Assembly: GCA_025363575.1 (NCBI GenBank)
Contig: JANYDM010000123.1
Coordinates: 21,736-85,735, forward strand
From: Betaproteobacteria bacterium
GTDB taxonomy: Bacteria; Pseudomonadota; Gammaproteobacteria; Burkholderiales; SG8-41
Direction of reading: 5' to 3'
DNA: 64,000 nucleotides
In this document: positions 37,392-45,797 of the stretch, piece by piece
How positions within the stretch are numbered: position 1 is the first letter of the stretch
Layout of the letters: each line of letters starts with the position of its first letter
Notes under the pieces: model-generated
Told to the model about the DNA's origin: nothing
The model's input: the letters and a program-made list of their open reading frames with translations, nothing else
The model's database searches: none
Made by a program: the position numbers and the translations under genes

Positions 37392-37871
37392 ATGGTCACG
37401 GACGCGGGTGAATGGCAAAAACTGGCGAAAGCGCTGCGCGATTTGCATCGCAGCCTGCTTGAACGCGCGCGTCGCGATTATGAGCGTGAGCACGGCATAG
37501 GGCTCACCTCCGGGGAGTTTCTGCAGCTGCTCACGACGCACGATGAGTTCGCATGGCTGCGCGGCCTGTCCGAGCTCATGGTCGACATCGATTTCGTCCA
37601 CGATGCGACGCCGGCGGACCGTGCCGATTTTGCCCCGGCGGTACGCGGCGCCATAGAACAGCTGCTGGCCAACACGCAGGGCCCGCCCGGCGCCTTCGCG
37701 GCCCGCTACTGGCACTACGTGCACGACGAGCCGCAAGTCGCGCTCGCGCATGCGGCAGTCAAACAAGTTCTCAGCGGCTGGCCGCCGCCCGCGAAGACCG
37801 ATGCGGCGAGCGTGCTGCACGAACGCCATCGCCTCACCGAAAAAGCGCGCCATCTGGCCAAAAGAAAATAA
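37392..37871 (+). CDS. Hypothetical helical protein, 159 residues
   Basis: A 159-residue cytosolic protein, mostly helical and charged (WQKLAKALRDLHRSLLERAR near the N terminus, LHERHRLTEKARHLAKRK at the end). The start follows CAGGAGACGC. It lies 40 bp after ggt on the same strand. It contains a middle stretch LRGLSELMVDIDFVHDATPA that looks conserved, but I cannot name a family. The function is unknown. Confidence 0.75.
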   Translation: MVTDAGEWQKLAKALRDLHRSLLERARRDYEREHGIGLTSGEFLQLLTTHDEFAWLRGLSELMVDIDFVHDATPADRADFAPAVRGAIEQLLANTQGPPGAFAARYWHYVHDEPQVALAHAAVKQVLSGWPPPAKTDAASVLHERHRLTEKARHLAKRK

Positions 37872-37940
37872 CCGGCGTTTGCCGCGTTATCCGGCGTGTG
37901 ATACGGTCGTCGGAAATTAGCTATCAGGGAGGGGAACACC

Positions 37941-39317
37941 ATGCGCCCATGGAACGAACGCGCCGTGCTCGCGGCCACAGTTGGAATATTTTTCTCGGCA
38001 TCCGTGCATTGCGCAGAACTCGCCCTGCCGCCGGCGCCCTGGCGTGGCGCAGGACCGACGCCGTGCGTCGGTTCCGATAGCGGCGTTACCGTATGTCCGC
38101 CGGCGCCGCAAACCATCGCGATCCGCGCCGGACACTTGTTCGACAGCAAGAGCGGCAAGCTGTTGGCGAAACAGATAGTGCTGCTTGATGGGGAGCGCAT
38201 CACCGAAGTCGGACCGGAGGGCAAAACCAGGATTCCGGCGGGTGCGCGGGTGATCGATCTGCGCAAGGCAACCGTGCTGCCCGGTCTGATCGACGCGCAC
38301 ACGCATATGTTCAACAACCCCAAGCCCGGCATGTCGCGCGAAGCGGCAACGCTCATTGCCGTGCATAACATGCAGTCGGACCTGCGCGCCGGCTTTACCG
38401 CGGCGCGCGACATGACTTCCCACGGCAACGGCTACGCCGACGTCGACATCCGCAATGCGATCAATGAAGGCCGCCTCGATGGTCCGCGCTTTCAGGTGGC
38501 GGGTCGCGGCATCGGCTGGGGTGCCAAGCCGGCAACCGCGCCGGAGAGCCCGCTCGACCGGCAGGTCGTGCGCTCGGTGGACGAAGCGCGCGCCGCCGTG
38601 CGCGAGCAGGTCGAGCACGGGGTGGATTGGATCAAGCTGTATCCGACGGGCGCATATTCGTTCTCGCCATCGGGCGAAGACAGATACGTACTGACGTATC
38701 CGATGCCCGTCCTGCAGGCGCTGATCGACGAAGCGCATCGCCTCGGCAAAAAGACCGGCTGCCATGTCTACGGCGGCGAAGGCCAGAAAAACGCCATCCT
38801 CGCCGGTTGCGACACGATAGAGCACGCGTTCGGCCTCGACCAGGAACAGGCCAACATGATCGTGCAAAAAGGTCTCTACTACGATCCGACCATCGTGCGC
38901 TATACCGAGCCGTACATGGACGACGACGACAGCAAAAACACCGGCGGCAAGTACCGCATCATTCCCATCTTCGAGAAAGCGGTCACGCTCGGTGCCGCAA
39001 CCAGGGGCATGAAAATCATGGTGGGCAGCGGCGCCGACGGCGGGACTTTCGCACACGGCACGCAGGCCATCGAATTCGAATGGCTGGTCAAACGCGCCGG
39101 CATGAGCCCCGCGCGCGCCATCCAGTCCGGCACGCTGATCAACGCCGAAGCCATGGGCTGGGCAGGCAGCATCGGCTCCATCGAGAAAGGCAAATTTGCC
39201 GACCTCGTCGCGGTCGCCGGCGATCCGACGACGGACATCACCGAACTGCAGCGCGTAAAATTCGTGATGAAGGGCGGCAAAGTCATCCGGCACGAGCCGC
39301 CGGGCGCGCGCAAATAG
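37941..39317 (+). CDS. Exported metal-dependent amidohydrolase
   Basis: A 458-residue enzyme with an N-terminal signal peptide (VLAATVGIFFSASVHCAE) and the amidohydrolase fold: metal-binding DAHTHMF, a likely carboxylated lysine in DWIKLYPTGA, then KKTGCHVYGG, DTIEHAFG and the catalytic aspartate in GSGADGGTFAHG. It resembles secreted prolidase-like or imidazolonepropionase-like hydrolases. The substrate may be a dipeptide or cyclic amide; it cannot be fixed from the sequence. The start has GGGAGGGGAA upstream. Confidence 0.88.
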   Translation: MRPWNERAVLAATVGIFFSASVHCAELALPPAPWRGAGPTPCVGSDSGVTVCPPAPQTIAIRAGHLFDSKSGKLLAKQIVLLDGERITEVGPEGKTRIPAGARVIDLRKATVLPGLIDAHTHMFNNPKPGMSREAATLIAVHNMQSDLRAGFTAARDMTSHGNGYADVDIRNAINEGRLDGPRFQVAGRGIGWGAKPATAPESPLDRQVVRSVDEARAAVREQVEHGVDWIKLYPTGAYSFSPSGEDRYVLTYPMPVLQALIDEAHRLGKKTGCHVYGGEGQKNAILAGCDTIEHAFGLDQEQANMIVQKGLYYDPTIVRYTEPYMDDDDSKNTGGKYRIIPIFEKAVTLGAATRGMKIMVGSGADGGTFAHGTQAIEFEWLVKRAGMSPARAIQSGTLINAEAMGWAGSIGSIEKGKFADLVAVAGDPTTDITELQRVKFVMKGGKVIRHEPPGARK

Positions 39318-39421
39318 ATTTCCTGCTACGCACGCGGGGCTCCTCCGCGTGAACTAAAATGCGCGCGCAGCGCGGCTGTGCGCATGCCGCGCGCGGCATT
39401 ACAAGTTGCAAGGGAACGGCA

Positions 39422-40699
39422 ATGCAGACCCGCATCGGCAAGTATGAAATCAAGAAAGAGCTCGGCAAGGGCGCGTCGGCCACCGTTTACCTCGCCACGG
39501 ACTCGTTCACCAACACGGACGTCGCGCTGAAAGTGATCGACCCGGCGGCGTTGAAAGACCTGCAGCAGGGCAAGCTCATGCGCTCGCAGTTCCTCAATGA
39601 GGCTTCCCTCGCCGGCAAGCTTAACCATCCGCATATCGCCGCGATTCTCGATGCGGTCGTCGGCGAAGACAGCGGCCATATCGCGATTGAATACGTGCCG
39701 GGCGGCGACCTCTCGCAACGCATCAAGGCCAACGCTCTCTTTTCGGTCGGCGACGCGATTCAGGTCGCCTTCAAATGCTGCGGCGCGCTCGACTATGCAT
39801 TCCGGCAGGGCGTCGTGCACCGCGACATCAAGCCGGCCAATATCATGATCGTCAAGGACAACGACGTTAAGATATCGGATTTTGGCGCGGCGCTGCTGCG
39901 CCGGAGCGACGTGACCAGCATCCTGCACGTCGGCTCGCCTGCGTACATGTCGCCCGAACAGATCGCGGGCGAGACGCTCAATGAGCAGAGCGACATGTTT
40001 TCGCTCGGGATCGTGCTCTACGAGCTGCTCACCGCCAAGCGGCCGTTCGCCGCGCCTACCGTGCATGCGATGCTCGAACGCGTGACGAAAGGCGATCTGC
40101 CGGTGGCGCCCGGCAAAATCCAGGTGGGCGTGCCCAAGGAGCTCGACGATATCGTCCTCACCGCGCTTGCCCGCGACCCGAAGGCGCGCTTCGCGACCTG
40201 GGCCGAATTCGCGCTCGAGCTTGTGAAAGTCGGCCGCTTGAGCGTCTATCAACAGACGATCAGCGATATCGAGAAGTTCGACTCGCTGCGCAAAGTCGAC
40301 ATGCTGAAAAAGCTCGACGACGGGCAGATCTGGGAGCTCGCGCGCGCGGGGCGCTGGACGCGGCTGCCGCCAAAAAGCCAGGTCATCAAGGAGAGCGAGC
40401 CCGGCAACAGTCTCTTTTTCCTCGCCAAGGGGCAGGCGAAGGCGAGCCGGCACGGCCAGCCGCTGAACCTGATCGGCGCGGGCGAGTGCTTCGGCGAAAT
40501 GGGCTATATCCGCGACGGCACGCAGCGCCAGGCGACCGTCGAATCGCTGACCGAAGTGGTGGTCGCCGAATTTGAAAGCTCGCAGCTCGAGCTCACGAGC
40601 CCCGGCTGTCAGCTGCACTTCACGCGCGCCATCGTGCGCACGCTGGTCGAGCGGCTGGAACTCGCAAACATGCGGCTGGAGCAGGCCGCAAAATCGTAG
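39422..40699 (+). CDS. Serine/threonine protein kinase fused to a cyclic-nucleotide-binding domain
   Basis: A 425-residue regulatory protein. Residues ~5-260 are a Hanks-type kinase: Gly loop LGKGASATVYLA, VALKVIDP lysine, catalytic loop VVHRDIKPANIMI, DFGAALLRR and SPAYMSPEQIAG. The C-terminal ~120 residues form a cNMP-binding domain (NSLFFLAKGQAKASRHG, GECFGEMGYIRDGTQRQATV). The phosphate cassette has R before QATV, as in binding-competent domains. No transmembrane segment was seen. Kinase output is probably tuned by cAMP or cGMP; targets are unknown. The start is at the ATG after AAGGGAACGGCA. Confidence 0.9.
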   Translation: MQTRIGKYEIKKELGKGASATVYLATDSFTNTDVALKVIDPAALKDLQQGKLMRSQFLNEASLAGKLNHPHIAAILDAVVGEDSGHIAIEYVPGGDLSQRIKANALFSVGDAIQVAFKCCGALDYAFRQGVVHRDIKPANIMIVKDNDVKISDFGAALLRRSDVTSILHVGSPAYMSPEQIAGETLNEQSDMFSLGIVLYELLTAKRPFAAPTVHAMLERVTKGDLPVAPGKIQVGVPKELDDIVLTALARDPKARFATWAEFALELVKVGRLSVYQQTISDIEKFDSLRKVDMLKKLDDGQIWELARAGRWTRLPPKSQVIKESEPGNSLFFLAKGQAKASRHGQPLNLIGAGECFGEMGYIRDGTQRQATVESLTEVVVAEFESSQLELTSPGCQLHFTRAIVRTLVERLELANMRLEQAAKS

Positions 40700-40719
40700 T
40701 CCGCAGAAGGAGCCGCATC

Positions 40720-42864
40720 GTGCCGTTTCCGTCCTATCGCCAATCATTGGGCGCGCTAGCGCTCGCACTTTTGCTCGGCAGCGCGCCCCTGCACGCGCGC
40801 GTGACGAAAATCGTCATCGACGAAAAGATCTCGCCCGCTTTCTGCAATGGCGCTGCATGCGCTGCTTTCGGTGCCGCGGGGCAGTACGAGCAGATTGCCG
40901 GCCGCGCCTTCGGCGAGCTCGACGCGCGCGACCCGCTCAATAAGATCATTCAGGACGTGGCGCTTGGCAAGGACGCTGACGGCAAAGTGCGCTACGTCGC
41001 GAGCTTCGTCATCACCAAGCCCGTCGACATGTCGAAGGCGAGCGGCATGCTGTGGCACGACGTGCCAAACCGCGGACGCCCGGTCGCCCTCGCTGCAATG
41101 GAGCGCGAGCTTGGCGACGTCGGTCTCGCGAGCGCGTGGCAAGGCGATAACGCGAGCATGAGCGCGCAACTCGGCACGGCGGTACGGCCGACGATGAATG
41201 CGGACGGCAACCATTGGTTGCAGGTTCCCGTCGCGAAGAATCCCGACGGCACCCCGGTCACCGGGCCAGTGCTCGGCCGCATCATCAATCGCGCGGGCCA
41301 AGGCGCGCAACCACTCATCGTGCAGACCAATCCCGTGCCGTACCTGCCGGCAAGCATGGATACATCGAAAGCGAAGCTCGTCTCGCGCGATCACGAATCG
41401 ATGGAAGGCGTTGTCACCGGCGAGACGCCGATCGCTGCCGCCGACTGGAAATTCTGCGGCGGCGGCACGTTCGATGCACCGGAAGCGCTGACGAAACTGC
41501 CGGTGCAGATCTGCCTCAAGGGCGGCTTCAACGCCGCGAAGCTCTACCAGGTCGTATATACCGCGCGCGACCCCTACATACTCGGCATCGGATTCGCCGC
41601 GTGGCGCGATGTCGCCTCGTTCTTCAAATACGCCGCCAGGGACGACGTAGGCACCGCAAACCCGCTTGCGGGCGGCATCAAGTACAGCATCACGCGCGGG
41701 CGCTCGCAATCGGGCAACTACCTGCGCGGCTGGCTGCATCTCGGCTTCAACCAGGATGAGGCGAAACGCCAGGTGCACGACGGCATGTGGCCCATCATCG
41801 CGGGCCGCCGCATTGCGCTCAACATCCGCTGGGCGCAGCCCGACGGCGTGATGGAGCTCTACCAGCCCGGCAGCGAAGGACCGCAATGGTGGGTCAAGTA
41901 CCCCGACGAAAAACGCGGGCTGCCTTCGCGCAGCATCCTCGACCGTTGCAGCGCGACGAAGACGTGCCCGAAAATCATCGAGCATTTTGGCGCCGCGGAA
42001 ATCTGGGGCCTGAAGCTCGGTCCTGAATGGGTCGGCACCAATCCGCAAAAAGATATTTCGCTGCCCGACAACGTACGCCGCTATTACGTCGGCAGCACGG
42101 CGCACGGTGGCGGCGTGGGCGGCTTCGATACGAGTCTGCCCGGCGTGGGCCTGCCAACCAAGCCGGTCGAATGTCCCGGGAATAACTCCGGCGTCGGCGT
42201 GCTTGCTGCGAACCCGATGCCGCATGGCGAAGTCGTCAACGCAATCACCGTGCACTTTCGCGACTGGGTCATGCGCAATACGCCGCCGCCGCCGAGCCGC
42301 TACCCGACGCTGCGCGGGGGCCAGCTCGTCGACGCGAATAAAGCGGCGATGGGCTTTCCAACCATCCCGGGCCTGCGCGCGACTGCGCCGGAAACCGGTT
42401 TCATCAATCCGGTGCTCGATTACGATTGGGGCCCCGCGTTCGATCCGAACGACGGCACCGGCGTGCCGGGCAGCGCAACGCCGCGCATCAAGCAGGTTAT
42501 CCGCATGCTGGTGCCGAAAGTCGACGCCGATGGCAACGAGATCGGCGGCGTGCCCGTGGTGCTGCGCGAAGCGCCGCTCGGCACTTACATGGGATGGAAC
42601 ATTACCGCCGGAGGCGCCATGCCGTTTCACAAAGACAAGCTGTGCATGTATGCCGGCGGCATGATCCCGTTCGCCAAAACCAAAGCCGAGCGCATAGCCG
42701 CGAACGATCCGCGGCTGTCGCTTGAAGAGCGCTACGCCGACCACGCCGGCTATGTGGCAGCGGTGAAAAAAGCCGCGGCCGCCGCGATGGCGCAGAAATT
42801 CCTGCTGCAGAAAGACGCCGACGCGCTGATTGACGCGGCGGAAGCGAGCAAAGTATTGAAGTAG
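40720..42864 (+). CDS. Large secreted alpha/beta-hydrolase-domain protein
   Basis: A 714-residue protein with a signal peptide (SLGALALALLLGSAPLHA) and GTG start preceded by GAAGGAG. Its middle has a nucleophile-like motif GRSQSGNYLRGWLHLGF, and the whole resembles the long 'alpha/beta hydrolase domain' family of exported proteins. The family is little studied; esterase activity is plausible but unproved. Length and signal peptide suggest a periplasmic or surface enzyme. It follows the kinase by only 20 bp, so the two may be co-transcribed. Confidence 0.8.
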   Translation: MPFPSYRQSLGALALALLLGSAPLHARVTKIVIDEKISPAFCNGAACAAFGAAGQYEQIAGRAFGELDARDPLNKIIQDVALGKDADGKVRYVASFVITKPVDMSKASGMLWHDVPNRGRPVALAAMERELGDVGLASAWQGDNASMSAQLGTAVRPTMNADGNHWLQVPVAKNPDGTPVTGPVLGRIINRAGQGAQPLIVQTNPVPYLPASMDTSKAKLVSRDHESMEGVVTGETPIAAADWKFCGGGTFDAPEALTKLPVQICLKGGFNAAKLYQVVYTARDPYILGIGFAAWRDVASFFKYAARDDVGTANPLAGGIKYSITRGRSQSGNYLRGWLHLGFNQDEAKRQVHDGMWPIIAGRRIALNIRWAQPDGVMELYQPGSEGPQWWVKYPDEKRGLPSRSILDRCSATKTCPKIIEHFGAAEIWGLKLGPEWVGTNPQKDISLPDNVRRYYVGSTAHGGGVGGFDTSLPGVGLPTKPVECPGNNSGVGVLAANPMPHGEVVNAITVHFRDWVMRNTPPPPSRYPTLRGGQLVDANKAAMGFPTIPGLRATAPETGFINPVLDYDWGPAFDPNDGTGVPGSATPRIKQVIRMLVPKVDADGNEIGGVPVVLREAPLGTYMGWNITAGGAMPFHKDKLCMYAGGMIPFAKTKAERIAANDPRLSLEERYADHAGYVAAVKKAAAAAMAQKFLLQKDADALIDAAEASKVLK

Positions 42865-42947
42865 GCTGCACCGGCAAGAAACCGGAACCAATCCGCGGAA
42901 TTCAAATCCCATAAGGCCACGTTTCGCGCAACGGGCCTGCAAATCGC

Positions 42948-43397
42948 ATGAGCCAGTCCAATCCCTACGATGCGTTCGTGATGGATCACATCAAGAACGC
43001 GCGCAATTACGGCGAGCTCGCCGGTGCGACGCATAAGGCGGAGGGTCTCAATCCCTTGTGCGGCGACGAACTCAATATCTACTTGAAAATAGCGCAGGGC
43101 CGCATTGCGGATGCCGCATTCCATTGCGCCTGTTGCGGCATTTCAATGGCGTCCGCGTCCGTCATGACCGAGACTGTCAAAACGATGGAGGTCGGCGCCG
43201 CGAGGTCGCTTGCAGCTGCGTTTGTTGCCGCGCTGCACGGCAATGTCGCCGCCGCCCCCGAAACCAGCGGGGCGCAACGTGCGATACTTGCATCCGTAAA
43301 GACCATGCCCGGGCGCGACAAATGCGCCGCCCTGCCCTGGCTGACGCTCGAAGCGGCGCTCGAGGGCCGTGCGCAGGCGGTATCCGCTGGTGGATAA
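42948..43397 (+). CDS. SufU/IscU-like iron-sulfur cluster scaffold
   Basis: A 149-residue U-type scaffold. Three conserved cysteines are present: C38 (NPLCGDEL), C63 in CACCGISMASASVM and C126 (GRDKCAALPW). The gap between the second and third is long, as in SufU, which favours a SufU-type (sulfur acceptor) protein over IscU. No cysteine desulfurase or Suf genes are near, so it is an orphan. It may serve a local Fe-S enzyme, but this is inference. Confidence 0.88.
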   Translation: MSQSNPYDAFVMDHIKNARNYGELAGATHKAEGLNPLCGDELNIYLKIAQGRIADAAFHCACCGISMASASVMTETVKTMEVGAARSLAAAFVAALHGNVAAAPETSGAQRAILASVKTMPGRDKCAALPWLTLEAALEGRAQAVSAGG

Positions 43398-43425
43398 TCC
43401 GAATTTTTCGAAAGCGAGGTAACGT

Positions 43426-43902
43426 ATGGCCGATTCTTCCGCAGCTAAATGGCGTTTGCACGGCGTGCGTGTCGTGCATGCCAACGAACTGGACATCAAC
43501 ACCGCGCAGACGCCGGGCATGAATCGAGCCGCCGCGATCACGAATGCACGCATGGGCGCGGAAAAGCTGTGGGCAGGCACCGTCGTGATTCATCCGAAGG
43601 CCAAGACCGGCGCGCACCATCACGGCCCGGTCGAAAGCGTTATCTACGTCGTCAGCGGCAAAGCGCGCATGCGCTGGGGCGACCGGCTCGAATTCGTCGC
43701 GGAAGCGGGGCCGGGCGACTTTATCTACGTGCCGCCGTATGTGCCGCACCAGGAAATCAATGCCAACGACGACGAACCGCTGTCTTGCGTGCTCGTGCGC
43801 AGCGGCCAGGAACCGGTCGTCGTTAACCTCGATATCCCGGTCGTCGAAAAACCCGAGGAAGTGCATTGGGTGGACAACATCCACCCCGCGCCCAAGAGCT
43901 GA
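43426..43902 (+). CDS. Cupin-domain protein, 158 residues
   Basis: A 158-residue single-cupin protein. Motif 1 is GAHHHGPVESVIYVVSG with the metal-binding histidines and glutamate; motif 2 is PGDFIYVPPYVPHQEINA. Proteins of this form are often sugar isomerase-like or dioxygenase-like, but the substrate is not predictable. It follows the SufU-like gene by 28 bp and ends just before a 3 x 30-bp tandem repeat. Confidence 0.88.
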   Translation: MADSSAAKWRLHGVRVVHANELDINTAQTPGMNRAAAITNARMGAEKLWAGTVVIHPKAKTGAHHHGPVESVIYVVSGKARMRWGDRLEFVAEAGPGDFIYVPPYVPHQEINANDDEPLSCVLVRSGQEPVVVNLDIPVVEKPEEVHWVDNIHPAPKS

Positions 43903-43925
43903 AGGCGCCAACCGGCGCTGCGCTT

Positions 43926-44015
43926 CTACTGCGCGGGACTATCGCGCTGGTTAAATTACTGCGCGGGACTATCGCGCCGGTTAAGTGCTGCGCTGGGAAT
44001 ATCGCGTTCGTTAAA
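43926..44015. repeat. Three tandem 30-bp repeats
   Basis: Three direct, uninterrupted 30-bp units lie at 43926-43955, 43956-43985 and 43986-44015. Units 1 and 2 are nearly identical; unit 3 has drifted. The core GCGCGGGACTATCGCGC is itself a short inverted repeat (GCGCG...CGCGC), so each unit can form a hairpin. The array fills the gap between the cupin stop and a convergent gene. There are no spacers, so it is not a CRISPR array. Confidence 0.9.
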
Positions 44016-44039
44016 TGGCCCCGCGAGAATGCGCGCCAG

Positions 44040-44498
44040 CTATCTGACCGCTCGCGGTGAGATCACAGTTGAGCCGGGACCCGGCGAGATCAGCGACGAG
44101 CTCCCGGGGGCAATCGTAGTTGGCGACGCAGTCGTCGGACCCACTCCTGGCTGCGGAGCGACCGGACCGGGCAATACGACCGGCGCCGCCGCTGTGGGCG
44201 TTGTGTCGGCGGGCGCCGGCATAATAACGACGACCCCCGATTTCGGCAGCGGCGTGCCCGCCGGCGCCACCGTCGAGGTGATGCCCGTGATGGGCGCCGG
44301 TACTACCGCACTCGTCGGCGGAATAATCACGCCAGGCGCCCTGCGCGCCGGCACGACCCGGGTGCCGAGCACGCAATCCGGCCCGTTGCGTTCCATGCAC
44401 GCTGGATTCGCATCGGGCAGGCTGTCGGTGCTTTGCGCCGCAACGAAAGGCGCAACTAGCGCCAGAACGATTCCGCTTGAGGCAGATATTCGATTCAT
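44040..44498 (-). CDS. Exported low-complexity Pro/Thr/Gly-rich protein
   Basis: A 152-residue protein with a signal peptide (SSGIVLALVAPFVAAQ) and a low-complexity mature part rich in Pro, Thr, Val, Ala and Gly (for example VVLPGPVAPQPGVGPTTASP). The start has AAGGAGACAGCG upstream, which fixes it at 44498. It resembles surface or extracellular linker proteins without an enzymatic fold. One cysteine pair lies near residues 32-42 of the frame. It is convergent with the cupin gene across the tandem repeats. Confidence 0.65.
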   Translation of the reverse strand: MNRISASSGIVLALVAPFVAAQSTDSLPDANPACMERNGPDCVLGTRVVPARRAPGVIIPPTSAVVPAPITGITSTVAPAGTPLPKSGVVVIMPAPADTTPTAAAPVVLPGPVAPQPGVGPTTASPTTIAPGSSSLISPGPGSTVISPRAVR

Positions 44499-44523
44499 CG
44501 CTGTCTCCTTGTAAGAGGTGTCT

Positions 44524-44670
44524 TCAGCAGCAACCGGGCGCCATGGATGCATTGCATGGGAACTCGCACACGGGCAACGCGGCGCGCGCGGCGGCGTCCG
44601 CATGCTGAGGTGGCCGCGAAGCACACGCCGTCACCATTACCAGCAACACCAGTGCGAGACTCCGATTCAT
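44524..44670 (-). CDS. Small lipoprotein, 48 residues
   Basis: A 48-residue lipoprotein: signal peptide with lipobox (LALVLLVMVTACASRPP) and a short Cys-containing tail (VCEFPCNASMAPGCC). GGAG lies 7 bases before the ATG. Upstream in-frame starts would add a basic tail without a signal peptide. Four cysteines besides the lipidated one suggest disulfides or metal binding, as inference. It lies within a run of small envelope proteins. Confidence 0.6.
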   Translation of the reverse strand: MNRSLALVLLVMVTACASRPPQHADAAARAALPVCEFPCNASMAPGCC

Positions 44671-44775
44671 TGCGTGCTCCATCGAACGCGGGCGGTTCCC
44701 GTGACACACGCTAATAATGCGGCGGATTGTGCGGGATGACTGTTCGACAGCGTACAGTGCACGCAGGTTTCGCTG

Positions 44776-44806
44776 GCGGGCTTGTCGCCACGTGGCGACA
44801 GCCCGC
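44776..44806. terminator. Strong hairpin downstream of the CHRD gene
   Basis: Arms GCGGGCTTGTCGCC and GGCGACAGCCCGC pair with a single bulge around an ACGT loop. It follows the CHRD stop on the minus strand. There is no T run on either side, so it may act as an imperfect terminator or mRNA 3'-end stabiliser. Confidence 0.45.
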
Positions 44807-44820
44807 GCCCTGCGCAAAAC

Positions 44821-45243
44821 TCAGGGCTTCATTTGGGCGCGTATTTCACCGCCCTTGTTAGCGGCGCTGTGAACGTTTACATACAGATTGCCGGCCTTAT
44901 AGAGATCGAACTGAGCGTCGGAGAGTTTCGCGCCAGCGGGTACAGAGAAGGTATTGCCGCTCTGCGTCAGCGGAACAATGACAGGCCCGTTCTGTCCGGG
45001 GGCCCCGCTATGAATATGGGCCGCCGTCGCGTCGATGCCGGTGGTCGTGATGCTGCCGCTTACGGTTTTGTCCGGGTTCACCATGATCGTCCCGCTTCCC
45101 GCTGCATTGGTGGTTACCGGCGGAACTTCCTGCGCGCCGGTCAGCATGACTGTGCCGCCGCCGCCCTCCATTCCCGCGCAACCCGCCGCGAACAACATCG
45201 CACTCAGGACAATTGCGCGCCAGACTCCGGGAAAGGTATGCAT
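44821..45243 (-). CDS. CHRD-domain lipoprotein
   Basis: A 140-residue protein with lipobox signal (LSAMLFAAGCAGMEGGG) and a CHRD domain (VMLTGAQEVPPVTTNAAGSGTI, AAHIHSGAPGQNGPV, NLYVNVHSAANKGGEIRAQ). CHRD domains are small all-beta domains in bacteria and chordin; their bacterial role is unknown. AAGGAGAAACGCAA precedes the ATG. It is divergent from csbD. Confidence 0.9.
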   Translation of the reverse strand: MHTFPGVWRAIVLSAMLFAAGCAGMEGGGGTVMLTGAQEVPPVTTNAAGSGTIMVNPDKTVSGSITTTGIDATAAHIHSGAPGQNGPVIVPLTQSGNTFSVPAGAKLSDAQFDLYKAGNLYVNVHSAANKGGEIRAQMKP

Positions 45244-45518
45244 TTGCGTTTCTCCTTGAATTTAAAAATCGAAAGAAAGACTGCGCCGTTGTAACGCCTC
45301 GTCCGTGCGCGATCGCGCGCAGCTGGCAAAGCAGCGTATACGCGCGGTTATACGCGGTTCGTACGTTTGCGTACAGACGTCGGTTGGCCGCTCTGCATAA
45401 TGAGCGCCGCGTTACGCCGCGTTGGCCGCGACCACTTGCATGTCCGCGGCCGCCTAACGCGCCGGCGCTGCGTGTCGCAATTCCAAACAATATATATCAA
45501 ATTCGCGAGGAGTGACGT

Positions 45519-45746
45519 ATGAACTGGGATCGCATCGAAGGCAATTGGAAACAAGCCAAAGGTAAAGTGAAAGAGCAATGGGGCAAGTTGACTGATGACT
45601 ATCTTGATCAGATCGCCGGCAAGCGCGATCAATTGATCGGCCAGATCCAGGAATCCTACGGCGTCGGCAAGGACGATGCCGAGCGCCAGGTCAAGGACTG
45701 GGAAACGCGTAATGGCGATCTTTTCGACGACCGTACGCGGCACTAA
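45519..45746 (+). CDS. CsbD-family stress protein
   Basis: A 75-residue, highly charged helical protein of the CsbD family (MNWDRIEGNWKQAKGKVKEQ, ending in NGDLFDDRTRH). Members are induced by stress in many bacteria; the molecular function is unknown. GCGAGGAGTGACGT precedes the ATG. The 275-bp upstream region shared with the CHRD gene contains an inverted repeat GTACG-TTTG-CGTAC at 45361-45374, a possible operator. The BON gene follows 51 bp later. Confidence 0.93.
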   Translation: MNWDRIEGNWKQAKGKVKEQWGKLTDDYLDQIAGKRDQLIGQIQESYGVGKDDAERQVKDWETRNGDLFDDRTRH

Positions 45747-45797
45747 AGCGCAGCTGTCGTACTGCGCAAAAGTACCTTCAACTTCAGAGAGGCAACC

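Noticed and set aside
43926..44015. Tandem 30-bp units as a possible CRISPR array
   Set aside because: Units follow each other with no spacers, and no cas genes are in the window.
45361..45374. GTACG-TTTG-CGTAC as a strong operator
   Set aside because: Only one copy is seen with short 5-bp arms, so it is mentioned with csbD but not listed as a supported site.
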